DNA of 64,000 nt, taken from Drosophila pseudoobscura (Eukaryota; Arthropoda; Insecta; Diptera; Drosophilidae). The stretch's first letter is position 1. Each line of letters starts with the position of its first letter. Where the stretch lies: assembly GCF_009870125.1 (NCBI RefSeq), contig NC_046683.1, forward strand, positions 12,152,001 to 12,216,000. The letters run 5' to 3'. The position numbers and the translations under genes are program-made. The notes below the pieces were generated by a model. That model worked only from the letters and a program-made list of their open reading frames with translations. It ran no database searches and had not been told where the DNA came from. Positions 23,341 to 36,087 of the stretch are shown in pieces.

Positions 23341-26300
23341 CTAATGGGTAGCTCCCGATCTGTGGGCGAGGAACAGGAAGTACGTGCCCGCCGCATAGGC
23401 CAAGAAGTTGAACAGCCCAAAGACGCCGGCGGCCGTGTTGGAGCCGCTGCCCTTGTCCGCGGACTCCGACCATCTGGCCAGCTGAACAATGAAGCCAATG
23501 AAGTACAGCAGCGTCAGCACAGCGGTGGTGATCAGCTCCTGCGGAATGAAATGATTTGTATTCGGTATAAGTTTGCGCTACAATTCGGCGATGGCTGGCG
23601 GCTACTCACCGAGAATATCCAGTTGACGGCCACATTGAGGGCCTCGCGTATGCCCAGGAAGTAGGCGGCGATCAGCAGGATCGTGATGATGAACGAGATG
23701 ACGATCACGAACATAAAGAACGAGGTGGCCGAGTTTAGTGGCGGGGCGGCCAGGGCCATGCAAATAATGCCCAGCACCTGAAAGTGGGTTGGAAACAATG
23801 AGAGAACATTCATAAATGGTACGATGATCATGATCTCCAATTGACTGGAGTGGAGTGATGTCACCCTTAATTGAGTACAAATTTCGAACGGACGATCGCC
23901 GAGGGCAGGGTATGCAAAGCTTTAAGCAGGGGCAGTCTTCAGCAGCAGTTGAATGCTGATACTCGCTTCAAAATGGAACACAGTAGAGTTTCCACTGACG
24001 ATGCACCAATGACACGGTCCCCGATGACAGAACCACACACCACAATTTGCCTTTGCCTTTGCCTTTGCCCTTGCCCCTCCACTTGTTTTTGGGGCAATTA
24101 AAACGCAATAAACATTTGGCGACAAGCAGGTGCGCAGTCGCTTTGCCATTGTGTGTGTGTGTGTGTGTGTGTACTGCTGCTGCTTTTGGCTAAAACAAAA
24201 GGCGGGTAAAAAGTGAAAGCTGAAAGTTTGCTTGTTTGCCGGGGCCGGGCCAAAAGCGTCTGCTGGCTGCCTGTTGTTTGTGTCGCTGTTGCTTTTTCTT
24301 TTGCTTGTGCCTTGTCTTTGCGAGTGGTACTATCTGGCCAAAAACATTAACCAACAGAGACAGAGACAGAAGCAGAGCAGAGCAGATGCGCAGCGCATTG
24401 CGGGGAAATCAAAGGTTGATGGAAACATCAGCGATTTGTAGATATTTTGATTGCAAACAAAACAGAAACATCGCCAGAAACAACCAATTTTCACAGATCC
24501 AGATAGTTTGTTGTCTTTGCGATTGTTACCCTTACCGAGTAGGAGATAGGGTATAGTATCTACGATATGCCTACAAGTATAGTTCCGAAACCGTCTTTCT
24601 TTAGAGATAATTCTGATTGAGTCTGATCGCTATATCATGGCAAATGATGGGGAGAGGAAAGGTGCCTCGACCATTCGAATGGGGGCCCTGTTTTTCTTAG
24701 TTTTTCCGCTGGCACTGCGTCACGTGGTGAAAGAAATCTGAAAATCTAGCCGGAAAGTATTTAAATTTGATTTCTTTTAAAACATAATTTATGTGCAGCT
24801 TTGGGCGTGCTGTATATTTAACGAGCGACAAGTATACATTTGCATAGCTATAGATCTATAGATACAAACATACTATGTGGACATGGATATAATATATGTA
24901 GATGTGTACCTAGTGGTATATACATATACATAGATGTGTGATATATATAAAAGCGTAATGCTTCGACACACACAGATTCCACAGGTCCACAGACCCACAG
25001 TCAAGGGAAGAAGAGCAGCTACCGCCTGCCTATTTCTTATAGCCTGCGATCCAAGTTATGCTGGACATAATTGTAGATATGTGTGCACTTAGTGGGTGAG
25101 TGATCGGGTGGGTTGTTCCCCTGCTCAGGGCAAAAGTAATGGGCAATTTGCTTTGTGAAGCATGAAACAGCAGTGCCGATCGTCGAGCAATGGTTTGCTC
25201 ATCATTTGCCATTACGTGTGTTTGGGCCTGATCAATGACATGAGACGCCACTGAAATGAATCTAGTTCTTGGCCTCCGCCTTCGCCTTCGCCTCTGTCAG
25301 AGCGTCGGTTCAGCGGTTCAGCGGATGGGGAAAGAAGCCGCCATCGTAATAGTCGATACATACAGGATAATGATGTGGACATCTGTGAACTCTGTGCACT
25401 CAACAGATCTTGAAAGATGAGCTCATTTCAGTCAGAGCTTCGTGCACTTAGTCACCGACAATTGCTTAACAAATATATGTACATGTGTTTGTATACAAAT
25501 CGGCATAAAGTACGAGTTTGTAGCTTGTTGTCTGTGTATCTACCTTCCAGGGGTCAGTGGAAAGGTGGTTGCAGGAAAGCGGCGCTCTTTCAGCTACGAA
25601 CAGAAGAGTAAATTCTTTGGGAAAGTCCCACTTGGAGAGACATAAAAGTAGACGGTTCTTGACACCTTATACATATGCCTTGGTCGGAATGCTTTGACGA
25701 TCTGTCACCATTCCCTAGCCCTAGCCCCAAGCCAAAACGAAGCAACCGTCTGAGACGAGGCGGCGGCGTCTGGGTCCCGAGACCCGACCTGTTCCTCTCT
25801 GCTCCCCCCTCCGATCCGAGCATCTTGTAGTACAAATGTGACACCAAATGTGTGTCATGATTTCCGCTTTTGGAGGAGAGAACATTCAAATGAAACAGAA
25901 ACAAAAACAACAATGGCTATAAAATCGTACTACAACAATGTTGTGGCATATAGAGCCACAGCTTCCAAAATATATCTTACGTAATGTCTATTATTATTAA
26001 GAATATAAACAAAAATACACTAAATATTAATAATAAATCGTGCCTTTGCCCGATTTCCTCTGGGGTGTTCAGAAAAATAAGCATACGTCAAAGATATATG
26101 TGGAATATGAAGGAACATACTCTTAAATTACTTAGATATGTATGTATATGGTACGAGTGCAAGTGCATGGGGATGGGTATGGGGGATGGGGATGGGGGAT
26201 GGGTATGGCGGATGGATGGGTCCGAAATGCTAATGGTTTGGACAGCAATCTTATCTACAATACCAATACAATATGTACATAGATATTTATTGGTATAGCC

Positions 26301-28361
26301 ACTGATATATGGGCTTGAGTTCGTGGAAGAGTTCTGGGGTTTTGGGCTCGGTCTAGCTGGGCTTGGGTCCATGGGTCGTGTGAGTAATTTTCCCAATTTT
26401 CGGTCAGGTGTCGAAGCGGCTTAATCTGTGCCAGCCAGGCGGGACCAGGTGGGACCAGGTAGGACCAGGTGGTACTGGGCGGGCTCATTATCGCTGTCTC
26501 CCTGATAACAATGCATATGAGTAATGGCCGATTAACCATTAGCCAAATGACTCACTTCTGGCTAACTTATAATTATACTCGTTCGCATGTACATGTATCG
26601 TTCTCTCTGGTTTGATGGTGACTTTAAATGGGGCACAAATGAATGCGGACTATCGGAGTTCTATCAGTGAAAGGCTTACGAAAAGACGATAAGATTAGTT
26701 GGGTCGAAAGAAAATGAAAAATCCCATTTGACAGAAACTGAAACAAAACCAAACCAAATGTTTGGTAACGCAATCATCGATCTCCAATTCGAATGTATGT
26801 ACATATATGCGTAGGTATATAACAGTTCGTTTCGTTACAGAATAATTGGATCTGTGAGTTTTTGCCGAGCCTGTACCTGCCGCCAGTTCGAGAGCCCGGG
26901 ACTCGGGCAGAAAATCAATAAATAGCACTATATAAACGACAGCTTATTGCGATGGTAATCATATCAGCAATTTAACCCACCCAGCCAGGCACCACCTCCT
27001 CCCCCCATCCCCACCCCCAAACCCACATTAACCTTAACTCCTATTGATTTTTCTATAAAAACCGACCGACGAGTGACGGCTGGTTGGTTAATAATTCATT
27101 TTTCATATGCACGCTCAAACAGTTGTCACCGCCATCAATCTATCCGACGTACAGAAATACCCAAATGGGGTATTCATTACATATTTATCCGTACTCTTGG
27201 CCCTTTGGTTTCGAGGCAGAAGACAATATTCCAGTGACATACTCATAAATAATGCAAGTTCCATTGGATGTTCAGGAACTTTCTCAAGCAAATTGGCCAA
27301 TTTTGAGTCAATTTTCTCAATTGTTCTTTGAGCTGTAACCAGGAATGAGGAATGCAAAATGGTATCGATGCAGGACCCAAAGAAGTAAACGGGTTAAAAC
27401 TAAACCAACTCGATTTTGATGTATTGTATCTTTGGCAGAGACAATCGCTGCACTGTACAGGTGTACTCTCACTCTCTTAACCAGGCAGTGCCAGTGCCAG
27501 TACCACTAGCATTCCAAGTACCAGTCCCAGCAGTCAACAAACAGTCATGATCTGTTGTTGTGTTGGCGTTCAATAGCCCAACAACTGGCTGTGGGCAGAT
27601 CGGTCAGATCAGAGCTGCTAGCAGCCGGCCCACACGGCACTATGTGTTCCCATTTCCCCAAAAACAGAGCTCGTCTCGTGTTCGCTTGTGGGAAAATTCA
27701 AATTTCAAATTTCAATCGAAGCGAAACCAAACGAAACGATTTCCAGCCATATCCAAGACTCTTCTTTCCCGGGCATTGCATAATTCTTGAACGAGTAAAG
27801 AATGGGGGTATCGAAATCAAAGCAGTCACTGACCACATGCCCCATGGGCCATGGCTCACATGTCTACAGCTCAGTTTTGTTATTTCTCAGGGCTTTGTTG
27901 TCTGTTCCTATCTTATCCGACGGAGGTCTAATGAGATCCTGACATATACATACGTTGCAGTGGGCCCTATGACAGCGAGCAGTTCTCAATTCTCGAATCA
28001 GAGTGCTTTCACTGTACATAAATAGGTAAACCTTTCGATAAAGGTAAGATTGAGAAATCCATAGATAAAACTGTACGTGTATCCAGGTGTTACCGCTCAA
28101 GGGAACGCCCGATAAACACCTCTTGAATGCAAGTGTCCGCTCTACCTGTTCTGTCTATATATGTATTGACGAGTACGAGTACTTCGATTTCGGAATACTT
28201 ACGAATTCCACAATCTTGATGATGCCCGGCAGGGTGCGGAAATAGTCAATATTGAGCCGTATGGCGCTCCAGAAGCCCCCATCGCCGGATGATGGTCCGC
28301 CGGGTGGGCCATTTGTTGTAGTTGTTGTCGTGCGCTCCACATTGACCACGGTCTCGACCAT
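23341..28361 (-). CDS. Small four-helix MARVEL-domain membrane protein
   Basis: The protein is 174 aa, from exons 28361-28203, 23777-23610 and 23538-23341. All three junctions are in phase 0. An N-terminal tail has a run of six Thr (10-16) and Gly/Pro. Four hydrophobic segments follow, at about 46-64, 72-94, 108-130 and 145-167, the layout of CKLF/MARVEL-type proteins of vesicles and apposed membranes. The last exon is not visible as an ATG-initiated ORF and was recovered by splicing. I chose MVETVVNVERTTTT as the start; no upstream ATG is in frame. It resembles the D. melanogaster gene I remember as CG1572, but I am not certain of that name. The first intron is 4.4 kb. Confidence 0.85.
23778..28202 (-). 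other. Large first intron of the MARVEL gene
   Basis: No coding exon is recognised. It contains (TG)n at about 24152-24172 and a possible old repetitive-element remnant at about 24530-24640. There is also a G-rich GGGGATGG array at 26168-26220, a three-fold GGGACCAGGT decamer at about 26440-26475, and repeated CAGT/CCAGTACC near 27486-27530. Confidence 0.55.
26168..26220 (+). repeat. G-rich GGGGATGG tandem array
   Basis: Repeats of GGGGATGGGTATGGG-type units give more than four G-runs within 50 bp, which could form a G-quadruplex in the DNA. It lies inside the MARVEL gene intron, on the strand opposite the transcript. Confidence 0.7.
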
Positions 28362-30565
28362 TTTGATATTGGGGTTTTTATTTAGTGGATCGATTGGGAA
28401 CGGAACTATTTTTAAAGCACTGTTCCGCGTTTGGTTTGTCACAGTAAAATAAGAATATTAGGCAAAAAATATACAGATGTATGTGGGAGATGTGGAGCTC
28501 TTTTCCTGTCCCCTCTAGATGCACATAAAAGATCGGTGTGGGTATACTCGTATATATGACACCCTCGCGCGACTGATTTTTAAATATATAGCGCCAATCG
28601 GTGCGTGTATGTGTGTGTGTGTGTGTGTGTGTATCTGATTAGCACAGAGGCACAAGAGCGGGAATGCGATGCGTTGCTGTGGCCACGGCGGACGAGACGC
28701 GTTTGACGGCGAGTGTCGTGTCGCAAGGCGACGCGGCTGTGACCGCGACCGCGAAGCTTATTGCCTGCGCTGCTGCGCTGCCGCTGCTAGTTAGCTACCT
28801 GCAGCATAACGGTTAACACAGCCAAGGTGTCAATATACACAAGGTGGGGGGCCCTGACACTCTCCCGCTCCGAGCTTCTTGGAGGGATCGCTCTCACTGC
28901 ACGGAACGCATAGATCCCTTAAAAGCGAATACAATAAACCTTCTACCTATTGACACTCTGGGCATCATATCGGACACTTTAATAACTCTATTATACCCGT
29001 TATTAGAGGTGATTTCCCCCTTAGGGTAAGGCCCTTCAACTTCTGTACGTTAAAATTTTTTTAAAAGACCTCTAATATATTTGTATCTCCCCTCTCTTGT
29101 ATCTATTCCAAATTAATTTATGGTATGAACATTTAAGTATTGCCCTCTAATGGAGATTTTAAATAATAATATGCTCATATCTACTTAAAAGATTTATTTT
29201 AGGTGCAGTGGCTTTTAAATTGCTTCTTTCTTTTGAGTCAACAAAAAGAAAACAATTTTTGGAAATATTTCATTAACAATTTAATAATTTTCCAACTTTT
29301 TCACTTGAGCGGGACTGTACTTTATTTACACTATATTTAATTGCTATTCCTGAACAATGTATAAATTGGTTCGTGCTGAAACGCCAGCTAGTCGTCGTGA
29401 AAGGTCTCTGCGGGAATGCCTCACCTTATGTTAAGACACCTTGGGTTAAATGAGCGAGTTGGCTGACGCGCTCTCTCTCTCTCTCTCTCTCTCTGACAGC
29501 AAACTCTCTCACTCTGCTCTGCCGCTCGCCGTAAGCAAGGTAGTTGCGCTTGCGCTGTGGATTCTATATTGCAATTTTCTGCGCCTGGCTAAGGCCAACC
29601 ACTTTACCGCCAGAGCGAGCTCTTGCCGTCTCTCTCTGATTCGCTGGCCTGCTTAGTGACTGAGCGCCCACTGCCCACTGTTTGCGGTTGGTTTTTGTGG
29701 GTTCCCCTGATCCTCTCTCTCTCTACCGCCTACAATTGATTATTGAACCTGGCGATGGTGGATATCGCCGCGATGTTGATTGTGTGAACATTTTTGGTTA
29801 GGTTTTATTTTGAGTGCAATTTCCATTGAAATTTATGTATGATACAATTTGCATAATATGCGTGTGGTATAACAAAAATAACTTAAATTTTGGTAGACAC
29901 CGGGGGCAAGATCGTGCTCGGAAACCACACAAGGGAAAGCCCACGAGAGAGCTTTCCTCTTACTTCCTATAGGATTTTTGTAGTGCGATGTGCACTTGAT
30001 GTTTCTTGAATAAAATACAAATTTTCCTAAATTTAGGTTCGTCTAGACTCTAGGGGGACTCCCCGTATCCGTTGGGTTGCCCCGGGATGCATATCGTATA
30101 CAATTTTGGTTGGGGTGCTGGGAAATCTGATTTCGGGTCTGCACAATTAATATTTAAAACTTATCAAATATCTCTGCTGCCTGGCAAACAAAGGGTGCTC
30201 CCATCTTCGTCTCGCAATCAACGATCAATTCCAATCAAGTATTGGAAAATATTGTTTTTAAAACAAGTAATATACGCGCTAGACGTATGTAAAATAACAA
30301 TTAGCGATGCGAATGTTTCGAGCGTGTCTTGGGTTGACGGCACTGGGAAGGACTAGATAACAAATACGGCGGTGCAAATACGGTGCAGGATTGCAACTCA
30401 ACTGGAGACGACTCACAAGGACACACTCTGGAATCGGTGGAATGGGACCAATGGATGTAAGGCGGGCGTCTACGTCTACAACAATTACAATTTGACCCCA
30501 GGAGTATTTCGAGTGGCGGACACTCATGAAAGAACAGTAGAAAATACAGGCTTCATCTGCAGCAC
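28362..30565. other. MARVEL gene 5' region and BTBD9 3' region
   Basis: 28443-28820 includes (GT)n at 28608-28631 and a GC-rich block at 28655-28800, suited to the promoter and 5'UTR of the minus-strand MARVEL gene. 29471-29496 is (CT)n. BTBD9 ends at 30566; the first AATAAA I see on its strand is at 29804-29809, so its 3'UTR might be about 0.75 kb. No extra coding exon is supported. Confidence 0.45.
29471..29496. repeat. (CT)n dinucleotide tract
   Basis: An uninterrupted CT run in non-coding DNA, (GA)n on the minus strand. It lies beside the CACCTT..CACCTTGG pair at 29422-29445. Confidence 0.85.
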
Positions 30566-33059
30566 TCAGCGTCGCTGGAGATAAGGGGCCGCTGCTGCTG
30601 CTGTTGTTGCCGCCATTGGTGGTGCTGCTGTTGTATCTTCTGTTGTTGTTGCTGGCTCATTTGGCTCCAGCTCGACCAGAAGAGGTGATGGCACTGGCTC
30701 AGGCAGTGCCGCCTGCTCCTGCTTCTGCTCCTTTTCTTTCTCCTTCTCCTGCGGCGGAGTTGGTTCAACATGGGCCTCTGCAGGCGTCGATACTGTTGCA
30801 GGCGAAGGCGGTGCAGAGGGGACTTCGTCTGGTGTGTCCCGTTCAGGCTGTGCCTCCGCTTTCGATATAACGTCGGCCAGTGCATCGGATGTCTGTGGCA
30901 GACAGGGGATGTTCGGTTTGAGTTCGTTCTGGCTGGACGCACCGGCCGGCGATGATCCTGATGGTGATAGGCTGGTGATGGCTGCAAGGGCGGCTATAGC
31001 TGACGCAGAGGTGGAGGCAATATTGTCATCCGTTGGGGTAATCGGCTTGAGGAGATTCCCCAGATCTCGTTTCCGTTCCCGTTCCCGTTCGCGCTCTCGG
31101 CCAAACTCCTTTTCCTTCTCCTTTTCCTTGAGGTAGCTCTTGTCCTGCGACGGGCACTCGAGATGGACGCAGTGGAATATCTGTATTTGGGACTAGTCAT
31201 GAGTTGATTCGCGGCACCGGCCAAGCCAACGGACAGGCAATTGCTTACCTCATTCGCGGTATTCCTGGTGCCCACAATCCGTATGAAGACAACGGGCCGG
31301 GGAGTGAAGTGAAAATTCTGCCAGGAGCGAACCTTGTCATTGCGCCGGTCCACCACTATTTGCCAGTCGCGGCGATTCGTCGAGGTCTCAATGTAGAAGC
31401 TGTAGGTGCGATCGTCGCAGTCCCACAGCAGCAGACGCATCGATCCCACGTGATAGGGCTGCCCTAGGCGGACCACAATATCGCCGCTGCCCAGCTGGTG
31501 GCAGGTGTACCCCGAGTCCCAGTCATAGCGCACATAGTCCCCGTTGATGAGGGCATTGCGGGTGCGGCTGACCCCGTCCGTCACAATGGCGCTCAGATCG
31601 ACGGTGGCCACATTTCGCTGCGGCGCCACAAAGTGACCGACCAGCTCGGGCACATTGCTCGTGTGCATGGCCTCCAGTCCGACGACATGGAACACCTGAA
31701 ATTGAAGCGAAGGATCTTCGATCGAGAAGGATCTCAACGTGCGAGGAAAAACGCCACTGGCTTACCCGATTGACGGTGTTCTGTGTGCCCATGAGCCGAA
31801 TGTAGCGGACAGCCCGAGCCGGAAAGTATAGATACTGCCAGGATCGGCAGTGGTACTCGCTGTAGTCGACCACGCACTCCCAGTGCATCATGTCGCCAGA
31901 GACCTCCACGTAGTAAGAGTACGCCCGACTGTCCCGGTCCCACAGCAGCATGCGGATGTGATTTATCATGAAGGTTGTGCCCAGCTCAACGACAATGCCG
32001 GGATCGTTTTCGGTGATCGAGTGCCGCGTGTAGCCGTTCTCCATGTCGTAGTCGGTGACGTCTCCGTCGAGCAGGGCCGACCGGCAATCGCCCTGAATGC
32101 AATACGAGTCATGCTTTTCCGTGGCCACATTCTCATCGGGCCACAAGGCGGCCCTGTAGGGCAGCGACTTTGAGGTGCTCCTCTCTTGAAGGGCATCGAG
32201 TATTTTGTCTGGCTCGAGAATGGTGGAGGGTCGCACCACCTGCAGCAGGTCCTCGAGATTCATGAGTGGCAGACGGACGAACGAGACCACCGACTTGATG
32301 TCGACATTCGGATTGTAGCGGCTCCACTTCCAAACGGCCTGAAAGATGTGCACTTCGGCGGCAAAGAACGAATCCCGCCGCAGGACTTCCTCTAGAGATT
32401 CCTGCAAGATCAGAAATGCATATATATTAGGGATTAGCTTGGGCGCGTCTCCTGTTTGCAGGACTCCGGCCTACCTTGGAGAGCATTTTGAATGAGTCGT
32501 GCTGCAGCAATTCGCGTGCATTGCGATCCATGAACGCCAGACACACATTGGTCAGCTCGTCCAGGTTGTAGAGGCGTGCTGCATCCAGGATCATGCATAC
32601 GTTGCTGAGAGCCAGATACTGACGCAGATATTTTGATATGGCCATCTCTAGGTCCTGGAATCCGTACTGATTGGCCATGCCGAGGACGTCGATCACGGCA
32701 TCCTCGTCCAAGGTGGACAGCAGCAACGTTCCAGAGTAGATGTACCGGAGTAGCACTTTGAACGGATCCAGCGACACCTCCAGCGTAATCCGTCGTTGTG
32801 TCGTCTCTGACATGCCCCCGTAGAGCAGTGCACGGAAGTACTCGCTGCGCGCTGCCAGGATAACGCGATGGGCCGGCAGGAGCTGCTCCTCGACCACGAA
32901 CTCCACGTCCGAGTAGTGCTCGTTCATGCAGAGCCGAGCCATGTCCGCCGAGAAGCGGTCGCACAGATCGATTTCATCGGTGAACTCCTGATCGGGTTTG
33001 TTACTCTTGCCGGTGGAGGAGGACGATCTATGCATCTTGTGGTGTCCCTGGCTGCTCAT
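30566..33059 (-). CDS. BTBD9: BTBD9: BTB-BACK protein with two discoidin-like domains
   Basis: BTBD9 is a Cul3 substrate-adaptor candidate, linked in flies to sleep, dopamine and iron handling. Exons are 33059-32475, 32401-31766, 31695-31249 and 31180-30566, giving 760 aa with all junctions in phase 0. A BTB domain (about 40-145) contains HYSDVEFVVEEQLLPAHRVIL. A BACK region runs to about 250. Two F5/8-type C (discoidin-like) modules follow at about 293-407 and 430-556, each with a LLLWD/MLLWD core and an IRIVGTRNT or IRLMGTQNT end. The last exon opens IFHCVHLECPSQ and then becomes low-complexity: a Lys/Glu/Arg repeat, then Pro/Ala/Thr-rich to the stop. The tail is specific to this lineage in length. 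It diverges from the AGPAT gene. Confidence 0.95.
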
Positions 33060-33600
33060 ATCCGTCGCTGGGAGCCTATGTGTGGGCCGGAGTCTGTTGG
33101 TGTGTGTCTGTGTGTTGTATAACTGCGCGAGTGTGAGTGGAAGAGAGAACTGTTAACAAATGACGCCGCACAGCAATTTCTCGAATCCCCAAGAGTGTCA
33201 GCCGGATATGTTGCTACGATTGACCGCCAACTGTCTACTCACCTTCGTATTATTGCTTTTTCGCTACGTAGATTACGCCGATTGTACGCCCTGAACCCGC
33301 TTTTAGAAGAAAAAACAAAATTTTTGTAGAGTATTTTATGGAATTTAGGGATGTTGAATATATAATTGATGTACCGACTTATCGATATATATGTCGATAC
33401 ACTTTAAAAATCGATGTTTTTGTGCGATAGTTTTCAACGGCAGCCCTAAATAATTGGCATTCACGACGAACAATTTAAATTGTACATGCGAAAAAACAAT
33501 TTACAAACTTCAAGACGGGTCTTGTATTTTTATCGTTTCCATACGAATATCATCCCTGATTTGGCCAGTGCAAAATTTTGCTGAATGGATTCTTGAGGTT
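33060..33600. promoter_or_regulatory. Divergent BTBD9 / AGPAT promoter region
   Basis: A DRE (TATCGATA) at 33380-33387 is followed by a second TCGATA at 33394 and AATCGATG near 33410. A minus-strand donor at about 33241-33246 (CTCACC on the plus strand) suggests a BTBD9 5'UTR intron between there and the ATG region. No coding sequence is seen in the gap, which supports a shared bidirectional promoter. Confidence 0.5.
33380..33387. promoter_or_regulatory. DRE (TATCGATA)
   Basis: The exact DREF-binding palindrome, about 320 bp upstream of the BTBD9 ATG and about 250 bp before the presumed AGPAT first exon. It is typical of housekeeping divergent promoters in flies. Confidence 0.65.
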
Positions 33601-33916
33601 GTGTTGCTGAGCGCGCGATAAACAAATTGAAAAGTCGCCTAAAAGTGTACAACTAAAGTCAATTGCATCTCTTCTTGCATTTGTTGGGTTTATTTATACA
33701 AATACTTTTTCCGTTTGTCGTGCGTGAGAATAACAACGAAACGAAAGCAGCAGCCGTGTGTAATTACTGGACGCGTGATCCGCGTTCCCCATTCGGAGCT
33801 CCACCAAGCTGGTAGCAAGTTGCTGCACAATGATGCGCTGCGGGAGAGGAGCTGCCTGGCGACACATAGATAATTGAAATATTCCGCCACAGGACCAGGG
33901 TGTCCTAACTGCTGAG
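33601..33916 (+). other. Probable non-coding first exon of the AGPAT gene
   Basis: The stretch ends at GCTGAG followed by GTAAGTCC, a strong donor with the intron beginning at 33917. The matching acceptor is TTTTTTCATAG at 35933-35943, giving a 5'UTR exon from 35944 into the coding exon. The 5' boundary is a guess from the position of the DRE promoter. Confidence 0.4.
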
Positions 33917-36087
33917 GTAAGTCCTGTGCCAGTCCGTACGGAGACCCCTATGCGCAAGTCGTGCATATCGTGCTATCTTGTGGACCATCATTTGCCGCCT
34001 CGCCTCGAGGGTAGTCGTCTTTTCGTCAGTTGCTCAGAACTTCCGCCGCCAACGCCGGTAACGGGATTTCTCGCCCCAAACAGTTTTGCGTTTCACGTTT
34101 AACGGCGCGCCCGTCGTCCGTCGAAGCGGCGTCGACGTAGTCGCAGTCGCAGTCGCATCCCAGCAAAGAAAAACAAAAAAACGTAATCCCTTTTGTTATA
34201 CTGGCAAAAAAAACGCTGCTTTTATTGTTGTTGCCGTTGCTTTGCTGTCAATTCGCGCACTAGCGTGGTTGTTGTTGGTCTGTAATGGTCGGCCGCTTTG
34301 AAGCGCTATTGAAGCGCCCCCGTCTGTCTGTCAATTGTATTATATTCAAATTGGTTTACTTAATTGTAAAGCACATACGCGATGCTTCCACAAAGGAGGC
34401 CGCGGTAGCAGCAATTCAAAGACATTTAAATAAATACAAAAGTATACACAGTGCCGTCTACATAAATAAGAATTTGTTATTGAATGTGCAAAGGCTACGA
34501 TTTTCGTCCCACGGTTTTGTTTCGTTTTGTTCTGTTATCCTTGGTGTGTCGTGCCTCGCTCTTCTGTGCTGCACCTCTCTCTTTCTATTGCCAATGGGTT
34601 TGGTTTGTGTCGCCGCTCTCCCTCACTCTTTCTCTCTCTCTAGCTGCATCTGCCAACCCCCTGTTGTGTTGCTTTTTCTGCCAGATGTGTCTTCGACTCT
34701 TATACGGGTCCCGTTAAATGTTTTGAGTGTGCGGCCCACGGTGGGCAGAGAAATTATTTACGAGAAATCATCAGAGAATATTCTCAAAGGGCTTTCAAGC
34801 GAAATAAATTGTATATTTGATATCCATAATTGTTCTTGGTGTCAGTATATACATATATGTATCTTTTTGCATGGCTGCACACACACACACACGTAAATGC
34901 ATTCATATGCGAATTCTTGATTTTTTTGGTACCTGTGCGGCAGAGGGTATTATGATTTTGAAAAAATCTTTGCAACGCAGTGAACGATGCAATGTCGCAG
35001 TGTCCCCCTTAATTATGGATGTGCCCGTTCATTAGTATACTTCGATCTGCCAAGGGTATCAAATGATTCGGTACTTGTAGCTATGTATATAGTTTTAGCT
35101 TCTTGTTTTGCGGTTTGTTTTGTTTTTTTCATCGTTCAACGTTGGGCGCAAATTTAAATTGATTTTTTCTGCTCTTTTCCGGCTGCTGCTGCTTCTCTGC
35201 TGCATCACCAATACATACGTATGCGAATACTATGTATGGATGTGTGCGCGTGCAAGTACCTTGTGGTTTGTTGCATTCCATTCCCCTGATTTTCATGCTA
35301 ATAATGCTGCGCCGGGTCCAAGAATGCTGCGCCAAATATGCACGCAACATACCGGCCACCACCCTCCCACAGGGCTTGGATTTGGATATGTACAATATAT
35401 TCTTGAGGCAATATACCATGTCTGTCTGTCTGTCTGCCCGAATTTCAGAGACCATAAGAGCTAGAGCAATCCAATTTTGTATCCAGACTCCTGAGATGGC
35501 ATCTACAATTTTCAAGATACAAGAAAACTGAAAACGCAGAACCATAGAGCAAGACCATATCCCGCATACTTCGATCAAATCGGAATATTAATATAGCTAG
35601 AAAAAACACCAACAAATACCATTCCAGTGGCTACCCCTTCCACGAGTTTACTCATTCTCTCTCACTCTTTTCCTCGTGCAGTGTGCGCCCTCTGGAGCTG
35701 GGGAGCGAGATTGAATGGTTGGTGAGAAAGTAAGAGAAAGCAAGAATTAACATTGGAACATAACTAGCGATCGTGGATCCTCCCTCTATGTTTTCTTTTG
35801 AGAGAGAGAGAGCTAGCTTTGGAGAGATTTTTTCCAGATGCTTCCTCCCATTCCGTTCCATTCTATACCCTCGCCGATATTGTATTATTTTGTCATGTCC
35901 ATCTAACACCCGATCTAATCTTAAATGGTTATTTTTTTCATAGCGATAGAAGAGCGATAGATTCCACCTGAACAAAAGACTGCAATCTGCCTTAACCGGA
36001 GAAGGAGAAGCGGTGGATGAGGAGCCCAGATCCGGAAAACAGAATCTGAATCCGGCACGATCCGGCAACGGTGGCGATCCATACGCC

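Noticed and set aside
36013-36087. N-terminal extension of 25 codons to the AGPAT
   Set aside because: The codon at 36013 is GTG, not ATG, and an in-frame TAA lies just upstream. Family members start at the MSSF-type residue, so 36088 is preferred.
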